The notes: generated by a model from the letters alone, not told the origin. Counted from the first letter of the stretch, positions 5,585-14,205 are shown. The stretch is DNA of 16,465 nucleotides from an uncultured Collinsella sp. (GCA_900545835.1 URBB01000042.1:1-16465); one strand, 5' to 3'. Made by a program: numbers and translations.

Positions 5585-7945
5585 CTACACACGGCGCTTG
5601 AGCTGAGCTCCGCCTTCGCCGGGCATAAGACGGCGAGCGTCGTAGACCGAATCGACACTGCTGATGGAAGCCAGCAGCGGATCCAGACCGCTCGCGTCCG
5701 AGATCTCGACCATAAAGCGCAGGGTTGCAATACCCTCGCGGTTGGTCGACGTGGCGGCAGAAAGGATATTGCCGCCCGCATCGCCAATGGCAATGGTGAC
5801 ATCCTTGAGCAGGCCCATGCGGTCCAGGCACTCGACCACGATCTCGACCTGGAAGAGGGTGTCGGCAGCGCCGTCCCACTCCACATCGATCATGCGCTCG
5901 GGATGTTCCATAAGACCCTTGACGTTGGGGCAGTTGGCGCGATGCACCGAAACGCCACGGCCGCGCGTGATGAAGCCGACGATGTCATCGCCCGTCACCG
6001 GATTGCAGCAATGCGCCAGACGGACCAGCAGACCGCTGTTGCTCTCGCCCTTGACGATAATGCCGTTGCTGGCGCTCTTGCCGCGCTTTTGCGGCTTGCG
6101 GTTGGAGCCGCGGGCAGGCTGCTTGACGATCTCGGCAATGGCTTCGGTCTTGGTGAGCTGCTCCTCGGGCTTGGGGTCCAAGATTTGCTCGACCTTGTTA
6201 CCCACAGCGCGCGGGGCAACCTTGCCGGCGCCGACGGCGGCAAACAGGTCCTCGAGCTGCTTGTAGTTAAACTGCTCCGCCACGGCGTTGAGCGCACGCG
6301 TGGATCGCGGCGTAGAGATGCCATACCCGCGCTTGCGCAGGTCCTTGGCCAGTATATCGCGGCCGGCAGCAGCGTCATCGTCTTTGGTCGCGGCGGCGAA
6401 GTAACGGCGGATCTTTGACTTGGCGGAAGGTGTCTTAACGATCTTGAGCCAATCACGCGACGGCTTGGAACTCTTGTTGGTCAGGATCTCGACACGGTCA
6501 CCCGTCTTAATCTCGTGCGTGAGCGGAGCCACCGCACCGTTGATTTTAGCGCCGACGCAGTGGTTTCCCACCTCGGTGTGAACGGCATAGGCAAAGTCGA
6601 GCGGTGTAGAGCCGGCACGAAGCGCCATGACCTCGCCCTTGGGTGTAAAGACAAAGATCTCCTGGTCGAACAGATCGACCTTCAGCGAGTGCAGGTATTC
6701 CTTGGCGTCCGTAATCTCGTCAGACGCTGCCCAATCGAGCGAATGTTTGAGCCAGTTAATCTGGTCGTCCAGACGCTGGGCATCATTGGTCTTAGACGCA
6801 GACGATCCGCCCGACTTCTTATAGAGCCAGTGGGCGGCAATGCCGTACTCGGCCTGTTCATGCATCTCATAGGTTCGAATCTGAATCTCGAGCGGGCGGG
6901 CCGTGGGGCCGATAACCGTCGTATGGAGCGACTGGTAGTTGTTGACCTTGGGCATGGCGATATAGTCTTTGAAGCGACCGGGCATGGGGTGCCACAGCGT
7001 ATGCACCGCGCCGAGCGTGGAGTAGCAATCGCGCACCGAATGCGTGATGACACGCAGTGCCACCAGGTCGTAGATCTCGGAGAATTCCTTGCCCTTGCGC
7101 TTCATCTTTTGGTAGATGGACCAATAGTGCTTGGAACGGCCATTGATCTGGAAGCCCTCCAGGCCAATGCGGTTGAGCTCGTCGGTGAGCGTCTTGATAG
7201 TCTCGGCCAGATAGCGCTCGCGAACCTCGCGCGACTCAGCCACCATGCGCGCAATGCGCTGGTAGGCATCGGGCTCCAGGTAGAAGAAGGACAGGTCCTC
7301 GAGCTCCCATTTAATGGAGCTCATGCCCAGACGGTCGGCCAGGGGCGCATACACGTCCATGGTCTCGCGAGCCTTAAACAGGCGACGGTCCTCGCGAAGG
7401 GCCGCCAGCGTACGCATGTTATGCAGGCGGTCGGCAAGCTTAACGATAATGACGCGGATGTCCTTGGACATGGCGAGGAACATCTTGCGCAGCGTGAGGG
7501 CCTGCTTCTCGTCCATGCTGTCGACTTCGATGTTGGTGAGCTTGGTCACGCCATCGACGAGCTCGGCTACCGTATCGCCAAACAGGCCGGACACATCGGC
7601 AAGCGAGGTCTCGGTATCCTCGACGGTATCGTGTAGCAGCGCGGCGCACACCACATCGCAGTCCATCTTGAGATCGGCCAAAATGATGGCCACCTCGACG
7701 GGATGGTTAATGTACATCTCGCCCGAGCGGCGCTTTTGGTTGCAGTGCTTCTCGGCGGCAAAGCAATAGGCCTGCTCCACCTTAGAGAAGTCCTCCTCAT
7801 TCATATATTTGAGGCACAGGCGCTCCAGCTTGTCGTAGCTGTCCGCCATAATCTCGGGCGGCAGCTCATCGGCATGCTTATAGTGCTCCATCTCCGAAAA
7901 CGGCTGGAGGGTGGAATCATGGGCGGTACGGGCTGCGGCATCCAT
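5585..7945 (-). CDS. rel: Bifunctional (p)ppGpp synthetase/hydrolase, Rel family
   Basis: Makes and degrades the alarmone (p)ppGpp in the stringent response. The 786-aa protein has the full long-RSH layout. The HD hydrolase domain (about 50-200) has His81, HD at 105-106 and Asp172 in KLADRLHN, so hydrolysis should be intact. The synthetase domain (about 265-375) has R-x-K-H at 270-273, YDLVALR at 292-298, RFKD at 324-327 and LEIQIRT at 352-358. RxKD is the form found in bifunctional enzymes rather than in RelA. Next come a TGS domain (about 428-490), a zinc-finger region with HCC at 645-647 and H668/C672, and a C-terminal ACT domain (about 698-775). GGGGA lies upstream of the ATG at 7945. The gene begins 15 nt after the RecJ-RecQ fusion stop, so the two are co-transcribed. 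Confidence 0.96.
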   Translation of the reverse strand: MDAAARTAHDSTLQPFSEMEHYKHADELPPEIMADSYDKLERLCLKYMNEEDFSKVEQAYCFAAEKHCNQKRRSGEMYINHPVEVAIILADLKMDCDVVCAALLHDTVEDTETSLADVSGLFGDTVAELVDGVTKLTNIEVDSMDEKQALTLRKMFLAMSKDIRVIIVKLADRLHNMRTLAALREDRRLFKARETMDVYAPLADRLGMSSIKWELEDLSFFYLEPDAYQRIARMVAESREVRERYLAETIKTLTDELNRIGLEGFQINGRSKHYWSIYQKMKRKGKEFSEIYDLVALRVITHSVRDCYSTLGAVHTLWHPMPGRFKDYIAMPKVNNYQSLHTTVIGPTARPLEIQIRTYEMHEQAEYGIAAHWLYKKSGGSSASKTNDAQRLDDQINWLKHSLDWAASDEITDAKEYLHSLKVDLFDQEIFVFTPKGEVMALRAGSTPLDFAYAVHTEVGNHCVGAKINGAVAPLTHEIKTGDRVEILTNKSSKPSRDWLKIVKTPSAKSKIRRYFAAATKDDDAAAGRDILAKDLRKRGYGISTPRSTRALNAVAEQFNYKQLEDLFAAVGAGKVAPRAVGNKVEQILDPKPEEQLTKTEAIAEIVKQPARGSNRKPQKRGKSASNGIIVKGESNSGLLVRLAHCCNPVTGDDIVGFITRGRGVSVHRANCPNVKGLMEHPERMIDVEWDGAADTLFQVEIVVECLDRMGLLKDVTIAIGDAGGNILSAATSTNREGIATLRFMVEISDASGLDPLLASISSVDSVYDARRLMPGEGGAQLKRRV

Positions 7946-7960
7946 CGAGGTCCCCTTCCC

Positions 7961-10900
7961 CTAGGCCCGCGGTACGATCGGGCGGTTAACTTTGGCTAGC
8001 ATATCAGAAGCGCACGAATCGAGTGCCCAGCTCCGGAAAGCCGAGAACTCCATGCGCGAGCGCAAGCCCTCCAAATAGCGAATTGACCTGCTCAATTGCA
8101 CACGGCCGGGGTTTTCGGCCATCGCGATGCGACGGGTGTCGTCAAACCCCGAAACGCGACAGAAACCAAGCTCTTCGAAGATTCCCAGGCCGCTTTCCAC
8201 CGAGCGCTCGTCGACCGGCGTGCGGGCATCGATGGCAAGGCACATCTGCGCGATGTCGATATCGCTCGCGCTAAACGAGTCGTCTCCGGTCTTGCCGCGG
8301 TTGGAGCGCCACATAGTCTGCAGCGCTCGATAGAGCGTGACGAGTTCATCGCGCTCGGGCGCGTAGCAGTCGAGCAGGCGCTCGTTAATGCGAGCGTCAC
8401 GCGACGAATAGAGCAAGTGAATCACGGCAGGTTGGCCGTCGCGACCGGCGCGTCCGCTCATCTGGTTAAATTCAATGCTGCCAAACGGCATGTGGTAGAG
8501 CACGACATGGCGAATATCGGGCAGGTTGACGCCCTCACCAAAGGCAGAGGTCGAAACGATGCAGCTGAGGCTTCCGTCACGAAACGCTTCCTCAACACGG
8601 CGACGATCGGAGCGCGCAAGCCCCGCGTTATAGAACGCGATGCGGGTCGCGCAATCGGGCACCCGCTTGCGCAGCGTCTTGGCAAGCGCCACGGACTGAT
8701 CACGCGAGTTGACGTAGATGACGGTCTTCTCCCCCGTAGCCACGATCGACACCAAACGGTTCTCGCGACTTGCAAGATCACGGTCGTCCTCGAGCTGCAG
8801 GTTCTCGCGCACCGTCTCGTCGACCACCGTGTGAGTGATCGGAAGCATGCGGGCAAGCTCGGCCACGACCGGAGCCGTCGCGGTGGCCGTCGCGGCCATA
8901 ACGACCGGGTCGCCCAGGGCTTTGAGGATATCGGGCATGTCGAGATAGGCACTGCGGTCGCCGCCCTTGGCAAGGCCCGCGTGGTGCGCCTCATCGATAA
9001 CGACAAAACCGATACGCCCCGAACGCGCAAAGCGGTCGCGGTGAATGGACAGGAACTCGGGCGTCGTGAGCACGATGCCGGTACGGCCCGAAGCCAAGCC
9101 GGCAAACACGTCATCGCGCGCCGCCTCCACGGTCTCGCCGGTCAGCACGCCAACGCCAATGCCAAGCGATGCCATCGTCGACGAGAGGTGATAGGCCTGG
9201 TCGGCAACAAGCGCACGCAGCGGATAGACAAAGACGCTCGCACGTCCGCGAAGCACCGCCTCACGCGCGGCATGTACATGGAAGATGAGCGACTTGCCGC
9301 GCCCCGTTCCCATAACGGCCAGAACACTTTGGTGATCGGCCAGGGCATCGAGCGCCTCGACCTGCGCGCGGTGCGGCTGGTTCGAGCCGATAAAGCTATG
9401 GATAAGCGAGCGCGTGAGCTCGGTATAGGAAAGCTGGGCGAGCGTCTCGCGCTTGCGCGACTCCAGGCGCAGGCCAGAATCCGCCGGCTGCACGCCACGA
9501 CGAAGCTCGCATGCCGGATCGTCGACGCCGGGCAGCGTGGTATCGCGGACCAGAACATCCTTGATCATGAGCTTGGGCTTCACACGCCCCTGCCAATGCT
9601 CGGCAACGGCCTCGAACACCAAGTCGACAGCGCTATCGCAGTTGATGAGCTTATCGATTTGCGGCACGCGGAACATGATGGCCGGCACGCTCGCGGCGCC
9701 ATCGGTCGCCACAAAGCGCATGTGCTCGCCGGTTTTGCCCACCACGGCGCGATCGCACATCGTCACGCCCTCGGCGGCCAGCAGCGGCACCTTGTTGCCC
9801 TGGCCAAACGGCTCAAGACGGGAAATCTGCTCTATAGTCTCGATATTCAGCTCGGAAAGGTCGACCGTGGCGGCAACCTCGTCGATGTCTTCAAAGTCCT
9901 CAGCGGGAATCTCCGATAGCACGGCGGAAAGGCGACGACGGAATTCATCGAGCTTGGATGCCTCGATGGTCACACCCACCGCACCGGCATGTCCGCCGCG
10001 ACGAATCAGCAGGTCGGAACAGCGCTCGACGGCGTCAAACAGGTTAACTTTGCCCACCGAGCGACCAGAGCCGCGCGCGATACCGTCCTCGATCGAGAAC
10101 AGCAGCGCCGGCACGTGATAGCGGTTGGTCAGACGGCTTGCCACGATGCCCTTGACGCCCTCGTGCCAGCCTTCGCCGCCCACAACGATCGCGCGCCCGC
10201 CGTCATAGGTCTCCTCGACCTTTGCCATGGCATCGCGCGTGAGCTCCGCCTCGATCTCACGGCGCTGGCGGTTGATTTCCTCGAGCTCAGCCGCCAGCGC
10301 GCTTGCTTCGATGGGATTGCGGGCAAGCAGCAGGTCGAGCGCCAGCTTGGGATCGGCCATGCGGCCGGCAGCGTTTAAGCGGGGAATGAGCGAGAATGAC
10401 AGGCCATCCGCCGTAATGCTCGAAAGGTCCGCCTTGGCGAGCGCGGCAAGCGCGATATAGCCGGGGCGAGCGGTTACGCGCATCTGCTGGATGCCCTCGG
10501 CAACCAGCGCGCGGTTCTCGGGCGTGAGCGGCATCATGTCGGACACGGTGCCCAGCGCCGCGACCTCGATTAGCGAACGCCAATACGACGGCTTGCCCAG
10601 GCGCTCACCCAGGACTTGCACCAGCTTGAGCGCCACACCAGCACCGGCAAGCTCGCGCGAGGGGCCCTCGTCCTCGAGCTTGGGGTCGGTCAGGGGCACA
10701 CCCTGCGGCACCTGGTCGGAGGGCTCGTGATGGTCCGTGACCACCAAATCGATCCCCAGGTCCTCCAAATAGGAAACCTCTTCCTTGGCGGCAATGCCGT
10801 TATCGACGGTCACGATCAGCTGGGGGCGAGCGAGCTCGTTAACGCGGTCGAGTGCCGCGCGCGAAAGACCGTAGCCCTCATCAAAGCGATGCGGAATAAA

Positions 10901-11248
10901 CGGCGTGACATCGGCGCCAAACGTGCGCAGCGCCTCGGTCAACAGGCAGGTCGACGTAATACCGTCAACGTCAAAATCGCCAAAGACTGCAATGTGCTCG
11001 TGGTTGCGAATAGCACGCTCGACGCGGTCGGCAACGACCGACATGCCCGGGATAATGAGTGGGTCGGCCCAGTCGCGATCAAGCGAAGGCGTCAAAAACA
11101 ATTGGCCCTCTTTGATGGAGTCAATGCCGTGCGCGACCATAATGCGCGCCACCAGCCCGGGAATGCCCAGACCAGCCGAAAGCTCCTTTTCGAGCTCGGG
11201 GTTTTGCTGAGCGACCGCCCAGCGATGCGTCGTCTTAAGCGATGACAT
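7961..11248 (-). CDS. recJ: RecJ exonuclease fused to a RecQ-like helicase
   Basis: RecJ degrades single-stranded DNA 5' to 3' and works with RecQ helicase in recombination and gap repair. Here both occur in one 1095-aa chain. Residues 1-570 are a complete RecJ: DHH domain (DFDVDG 91-96, DNG 149-151, DHH 172-174), DHHA1 domain (GGHAGA 418-423) and an OB-like part (about 470-570). Residues about 600-1095 are a superfamily 2 helicase close to RecQ: Walker A GTGRGKS 647-653, DEAH 752-755, ATATATA 786-792 and QMSGRAGRDG 929-938. They end in a winged-helix-like tail. The four-cysteine RecQ zinc site is not visible. All catalytic motifs look intact. The ATG at 11248 gives the usual RecJ start; a GTG at 11293 is possible but has no ribosome binding site. 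rel follows after 15 nt. Confidence 0.95.
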   Translation of the reverse strand: MSSLKTTHRWAVAQQNPELEKELSAGLGIPGLVARIMVAHGIDSIKEGQLFLTPSLDRDWADPLIIPGMSVVADRVERAIRNHEHIAVFGDFDVDGITSTCLLTEALRTFGADVTPFIPHRFDEGYGLSRAALDRVNELARPQLIVTVDNGIAAKEEVSYLEDLGIDLVVTDHHEPSDQVPQGVPLTDPKLEDEGPSRELAGAGVALKLVQVLGERLGKPSYWRSLIEVAALGTVSDMMPLTPENRALVAEGIQQMRVTARPGYIALAALAKADLSSITADGLSFSLIPRLNAAGRMADPKLALDLLLARNPIEASALAAELEEINRQRREIEAELTRDAMAKVEETYDGGRAIVVGGEGWHEGVKGIVASRLTNRYHVPALLFSIEDGIARGSGRSVGKVNLFDAVERCSDLLIRRGGHAGAVGVTIEASKLDEFRRRLSAVLSEIPAEDFEDIDEVAATVDLSELNIETIEQISRLEPFGQGNKVPLLAAEGVTMCDRAVVGKTGEHMRFVATDGAASVPAIMFRVPQIDKLINCDSAVDLVFEAVAEHWQGRVKPKLMIKDVLVRDTTLPGVDDPACELRRGVQPADSGLRLESRKRETLAQLSYTELTRSLIHSFIGSNQPHRAQVEALDALADHQSVLAVMGTGRGKSLIFHVHAAREAVLRGRASVFVYPLRALVADQAYHLSSTMASLGIGVGVLTGETVEAARDDVFAGLASGRTGIVLTTPEFLSIHRDRFARSGRIGFVVIDEAHHAGLAKGGDRSAYLDMPDILKALGDPVVMAATATATAPVVAELARMLPITHTVVDETVRENLQLEDDRDLASRENRLVSIVATGEKTVIYVNSRDQSVALAKTLRKRVPDCATRIAFYNAGLARSDRRRVEEAFRDGSLSCIVSTSAFGEGVNLPDIRHVVLYHMPFGSIEFNQMSGRAGRDGQPAVIHLLYSSRDARINERLLDCYAPERDELVTLYRALQTMWRSNRGKTGDDSFSASDIDIAQMCLAIDARTPVDERSVESGLGIFEELGFCRVSGFDDTRRIAMAENPGRVQLSRSIRYLEGLRSRMEFSAFRSWALDSCASDMLAKVNRPIVPRA

Positions 11249-11300
11249 AGGCACCCACCCCTGATAGGGGCAGGTCGCCGCGATACCTCTCACGGTTCAT
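11235..11300 (-). CDS. Upstream ORF of 21 codons overlapping the recJ start
   Basis: An ATG at 11300 with AGAGGA about 9 nt upstream opens a 21-codon frame (MNRERYRGDLPLSGVGAYVI, then A) that ends in TAA at 11237-11235, 14 nt inside recJ and in another frame. The peptide itself matches nothing I know. The layout would couple recJ translation to that of the upstream frame, as recJ's own ribosome binding site (AGGGG) is weak and can pair with CCCCT just before it. It may also be chance. Confidence 0.35.
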   Translation of the reverse strand: MNRERYRGDLPLSGVGAYVIA

Positions 11301-11356
11301 AGCGATGAGTCCTCTGTGTACGCCCGCTTCGGCAGGCAGATCTGTTGAACGGTTTT

Positions 11357-11362
11357 ATTATA
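11357..11362 (-). promoter_or_regulatory. Consensus -10 box upstream of the recJ operon
   Basis: A perfect TATAAT on the minus strand (11362-11357) lies about 110 nt before the recJ ATG and about 50 nt before the upstream ORF. No good -35 is visible at 16-18 nt. It is the only strong promoter-like match in the divergent spacer and should serve the recJ-rel unit. The rest of 11363-11522 holds a GC-rich CCGCGG...CCGCGG repeat and no clear plus-strand promoter. Confidence 0.45.
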
Positions 11363-11522
11363 CCGTGCAGCGCGGACGCAAAACGCCGCGGTGCGCCGCG
11401 GTTTCGGCAAACGATGGCGGTAATGGCCTCGAAATAATCGAGCGTTTCAGCCGCACGGACGCATACGAGCGTCTAGCATATCCATACAAACGAGTTCGCG
11501 GATAAAGGGAGTCACGGGACAT

Positions 11523-12521
11523 ATGAAGCAATGGGCTGGACTGGGAAAGTTCCTCGCGGGGCATATGCAGGTCATCGTTCCGATTTGCGTGGCGCTCGGC
11601 GTGCTCTTTCCCCAGCAGATTGGCGTGCTCAAGCCCATTGTTCCCGCCCTCTTCGCCTTTATGACGTTTCAGGGCGCGCTCAGCAACACCTTCCACCAGG
11701 TAGCCGAGGTGTTCCACCGTCCGCTGCACCTGATTCTGGCACTGCTCGTCTCGGCAGTGCTTATTCCCATCGCGGCGTATGCCATAGGGTCACTCTTCTT
11801 TGGCTCCAACCCCAACCTTGTCTGCGGCATCGTGCTCGAGTACAGCGTGCCCGTGGCCGTCACCGCTTTTATGTGGATCAGCATGTTCGGCGGCAACGGC
11901 CCGCTCGCGCTCACCATCATCCTGACGTCCTCGGTTATCTCCCCTGTGACGATTCCGCTCACGCTTAAGCTCTTGCTGGGTGCCACCGTCTCGATCGATG
12001 TGCCGAGCATGATGCAAGACATGGCCTTTATGATCGCCATCCCCGCCGTGCTCGGCATCGTGATCAACGAGCTCACGCGTGGATGGGGACACGAGAAGCT
12101 CTCCCCCGTGCTCTCGCCCGCCTGCAAATTCATGATGATGGGCGTTATCGCCTCCAACTCCACCGCCATGAGCGAGTACGTGCTGCACATGAACGCGGTG
12201 CGCTTGGAAGTCGCCCTCTTTATTTTGGTCTTCGCCATCAGTGGCTTTGTCGTCGGTTTTCTGGTCGCCCATACGCTGCATCTGCCATATAGCGAGACGA
12301 CCACCATGTGCTTTACCTGCGGCATGCGTAACATCTCTTCGGGCGCCGTCATCGCCACGCAGTACTTTCCGGGCGAAGTCGTGTTTCCCGTCATGTGCGG
12401 AACGCTGTTTCAGCAGGTACTCGCCTCGCTTATCGGGCATCTCTTTGAGCGTCTGACCGGCGAGGAGCGCGCCGCCCAGCGCAAGCGCGTCGAAGCCGGC
12501 CGCGACGCCATGGCACGCTAG
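11523..12521 (+). CDS. Bile acid:sodium symporter (BASS) family transporter
   Basis: Integral membrane transporter of the bile acid:sodium symporter / arsenite-resistance superfamily, expected to move an organic anion with sodium. The real substrate is unknown: members carry bile acids, pantothenate, pyruvate and others. The 332-aa protein has about nine to ten hydrophobic segments, starting near 16-35, 67-92 and 98-120. It has the crossover-type motif CGMRNISSGA at 266-275 followed by FPGEVVFPVMCG, and ends in a short charged cytosolic tail (about 309-332). GGGAG lies 11 nt before the ATG at 11523, a rather long spacing. It is the only plus-strand gene here, divergent from recJ and convergent with the DUF4931 gene 30 nt away. 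That gap holds a small split hairpin without a T run. Confidence 0.85.
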   Translation: MKQWAGLGKFLAGHMQVIVPICVALGVLFPQQIGVLKPIVPALFAFMTFQGALSNTFHQVAEVFHRPLHLILALLVSAVLIPIAAYAIGSLFFGSNPNLVCGIVLEYSVPVAVTAFMWISMFGGNGPLALTIILTSSVISPVTIPLTLKLLLGATVSIDVPSMMQDMAFMIAIPAVLGIVINELTRGWGHEKLSPVLSPACKFMMMGVIASNSTAMSEYVLHMNAVRLEVALFILVFAISGFVVGFLVAHTLHLPYSETTTMCFTCGMRNISSGAVIATQYFPGEVVFPVMCGTLFQQVLASLIGHLFERLTGEERAAQRKRVEAGRDAMAR

Positions 12522-12551
12522 ACTGTCCGCATTACGCGGGTATTAGTCTTG

Positions 12552-13349
12552 CTATACGAGCGTTTCCAGATGCGCACGCAGGCGCTCAGCATCGATATCG
12601 AGCGTTGTCTCAGCATTGACCTGGGCCAAACGATAGCCGACAAAGTAGGGCGAAACCACCCAACGCGGCAGCGCCTTGGCAATGGTCCGACCGCCCAGGT
12701 GATAGAAGAACAGGTTATACGACTCTGCGCGACCACCGTGGTGCTCGTTCAGGATATAGCGCAGAGCTACCTGGATTGCATCGGCGAAGAGATCCGCCTC
12801 GGCTTGGTCTCTCGTGTCATCGCTGGCAGCGATTCCCTGCGGGGCTGAAACGTTGATCTCAAAGAACCCCATGATCGGTTCGGTTGAGATGTCGACCGAG
12901 ATTCTCCCCTGTTGCCAGACACTGATGCCTTCAAAGTTGGCTGAGGCCAGCGCCGCATAGCCGTCCTCCTGTTCCAAGCCCACAATCTGCATGTGTGGAT
13001 GGACGAGGCTGCCGCCCGAAAGCGGGCCTTTGTTCTTGTACATGAGCACACTGCAGTACTGTTGGGAATCGATCATCTGCTGCCAACAGCCCAGGGCAAA
13101 CCGCATCACATGATGCAGCTCATCCGGTTCATAGGTCACCAGGTCGGCGTCGTGATTGGCAGACTCGATCAATACGGTCTGACGTGTGGCCCGCAATGTC
13201 TTGAACTTATTCTCGAGCCAGATGCAGTCACCATCGCGCTGGATGATGTTGGCAAGCCCCTCCGTGTCGCAAAAGGGGCACGCGGTGCCAGGGCGACGAT
13301 TATCGTCGGGCTTACCGCTCGCCTGCTGAACGTCAAATACCAGCGCCAC
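12552..13349 (-). CDS. DUF4931 protein of the GalT/HIT superfamily
   Basis: Protein of 265 aa resembling galactose-1-phosphate uridylyltransferase. It has CPFC at 24-27 (possible zinc site) and H117-P-H-M-Q121 within GSLVHPHMQ, the counterpart of the GalT HPHxQ motif whose second histidine carries the nucleotidyl group. It is shorter than true GalT (about 350 aa or more), so it is more likely a nucleotidyltransferase or phosphorylase/hydrolase of unknown substrate; the name DUF4931 is from memory of the family. The start is GTG at 13349, with GGAGG 8 nt upstream lying in the last codons of cutC. The gene begins only 3 nt after the cutC stop, so the two are translationally coupled. Confidence 0.8.
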   Translation of the reverse strand: MALVFDVQQASGKPDDNRRPGTACPFCDTEGLANIIQRDGDCIWLENKFKTLRATRQTVLIESANHDADLVTYEPDELHHVMRFALGCWQQMIDSQQYCSVLMYKNKGPLSGGSLVHPHMQIVGLEQEDGYAALASANFEGISVWQQGRISVDISTEPIMGFFEINVSAPQGIAASDDTRDQAEADLFADAIQVALRYILNEHHGGRAESYNLFFYHLGGRTIAKALPRWVVSPYFVGYRLAQVNAETTLDIDAERLRAHLETLV

Positions 13350-13352
13350 GGG

Positions 13353-14030
13353 TTATACCTCCAGCGGCACGATCTTGGTGCCATGGAGCTCGGAGACGTC
13401 TAGCGCCGCCGCGACCGCGTCGCGATTTGCCGTAGTGATGCCGCCGCCGGGAAGGATGGTCAAACGATCACCCGCATACTCGATTAAACGAGCCAGGTGA
13501 TCGAAATTATCCTCGATCGACGTACCGGCAGCGCCGCCATGCGTGAGGATGCGCGTAACGCCGCAGTCGGCAAGTGTATCAATCGCATCGAGCTGAGCCT
13601 CGGGCGAGAGCTGGTCAAATGCCATGTGGAAGGTGACGTCGATGGGCTCACGCTTACATTCCTCGGTCGCGCAGCCCGCAGCCATCACGAGGGCGCCAAG
13701 CGTAAGTTCGTCGAGCGCCCATCCGCCAGCGCAGGGTTTGCAGCAGCCAAAGACCAAGCCGTCAACGCCCGCACTCACGGCAAGGCCCAAGTCCATCTCC
13801 ATCATGCGCAGCTCATCCTGGTTGTAGTGAAAGTCGCCGCCACGCGGACGGATCATGCACATCACCCGTGCATCGTGTTCGTGGGCATAGTTGGTCGTAG
13901 CGCTGATAACGCCGGCCGAGGGCGTGGTACCACCGACGGCAAGGTTATCGCACAGCTCGATGCGCCCCGCACCGGCCTCGATGGCCGCCGGCACCCGCTC
14001 AAAGTTCTCGGCACAAAACTCGTACAGCAT
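13353..14030 (-). CDS. cutC: CutC family protein
   Basis: TIM-barrel protein of the CutC family, historically linked to copper homeostasis; that role is weakly supported and the true reaction is uncertain. The 225-aa protein shows the family motifs: RIELCDNLAVGGTTPS at 23-38, MIRPRGGDFHY at 59-69, LTHGGA at 162-167, ILPGGGI at 192-198 and ELHG at 214-217. The cysteines of the human copper-site discussion cannot be assigned here. The ATG at 14030 has GGGGG 7 nt upstream. The open frame reaches 14087 but lacks a ribosome binding site there. It is followed after 3 nt by the GalT-like gene. The spacer 14031-14088 should hold the promoter, but I see no clear one. Confidence 0.93.
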   Translation of the reverse strand: MLYEFCAENFERVPAAIEAGAGRIELCDNLAVGGTTPSAGVISATTNYAHEHDARVMCMIRPRGGDFHYNQDELRMMEMDLGLAVSAGVDGLVFGCCKPCAGGWALDELTLGALVMAAGCATEECKREPIDVTFHMAFDQLSPEAQLDAIDTLADCGVTRILTHGGAAGTSIEDNFDHLARLIEYAGDRLTILPGGGITTANRDAVAAALDVSELHGTKIVPLEV

Positions 14031-14088
14031 AGATAGACCCCCAAAGACAGCAGATGTTTTCCGACGGGCATTGTCACACACCCCCATG

Positions 14089-14157
14089 AAGTTGCGGTGG
14101 AATAGGGACTCATTTGGCCTCTGGAGCCCGTATTCAGTCCCTATTTCACCGCAACTT
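14089..14157. repeat. 69-nt palindromic repeat with 22-bp arms
   Basis: Arms 14089-14110 and 14136-14157 are inverted copies that match at 21 of 22 positions, the last being a G-T wobble, around a 25-nt loop. It lies between the cutC start and the livF terminator and includes no gene. It has no T run on either side, apart from the A/T tract that belongs to the next terminator. The long arms suggest a repetitive extragenic palindrome or miniature element rather than a terminator. I believe similar sequences recur in Collinsella genomes but cannot show this here. Confidence 0.8.
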
Positions 14158-14195
14158 AAAAAGGGGCGCTGACTGAGATAGTCAGCGCCCCTTTT
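14158..14195 (-). terminator. Rho-independent terminator of the liv operon
   Basis: A perfect 12-bp stem (14163-14174 with 14180-14191) with a 5-nt loop is flanked by AAAAA on the left and TTTT on the right. It can therefore end transcription in both directions. On the minus strand it begins 11 nt after the livF stop. Confidence 0.93.
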
Positions 14196-14205
14196 GTTAG
14201 GTGGG

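Noticed and set aside
6515..7636. Plus-strand open frame of 373 codons antisense to rel
   Set aside because: It is fully covered by the intact rel gene; composition is typical of an antisense shadow.
8096..9919. Long plus-strand open frame of 607 codons antisense to recJ
   Set aside because: It lies wholly inside a recognised gene with clear motifs, its translation has no known domain and is rich in His/Arg as antisense GC-rich frames usually are, and it has no ribosome binding site of note.
12522..12551. Convergent terminator between the symporter and the DUF4931 gene
   Set aside because: A small split hairpin exists (CCGC...GCGG with flanking GACT...AGTC) but there is no T run on either strand.
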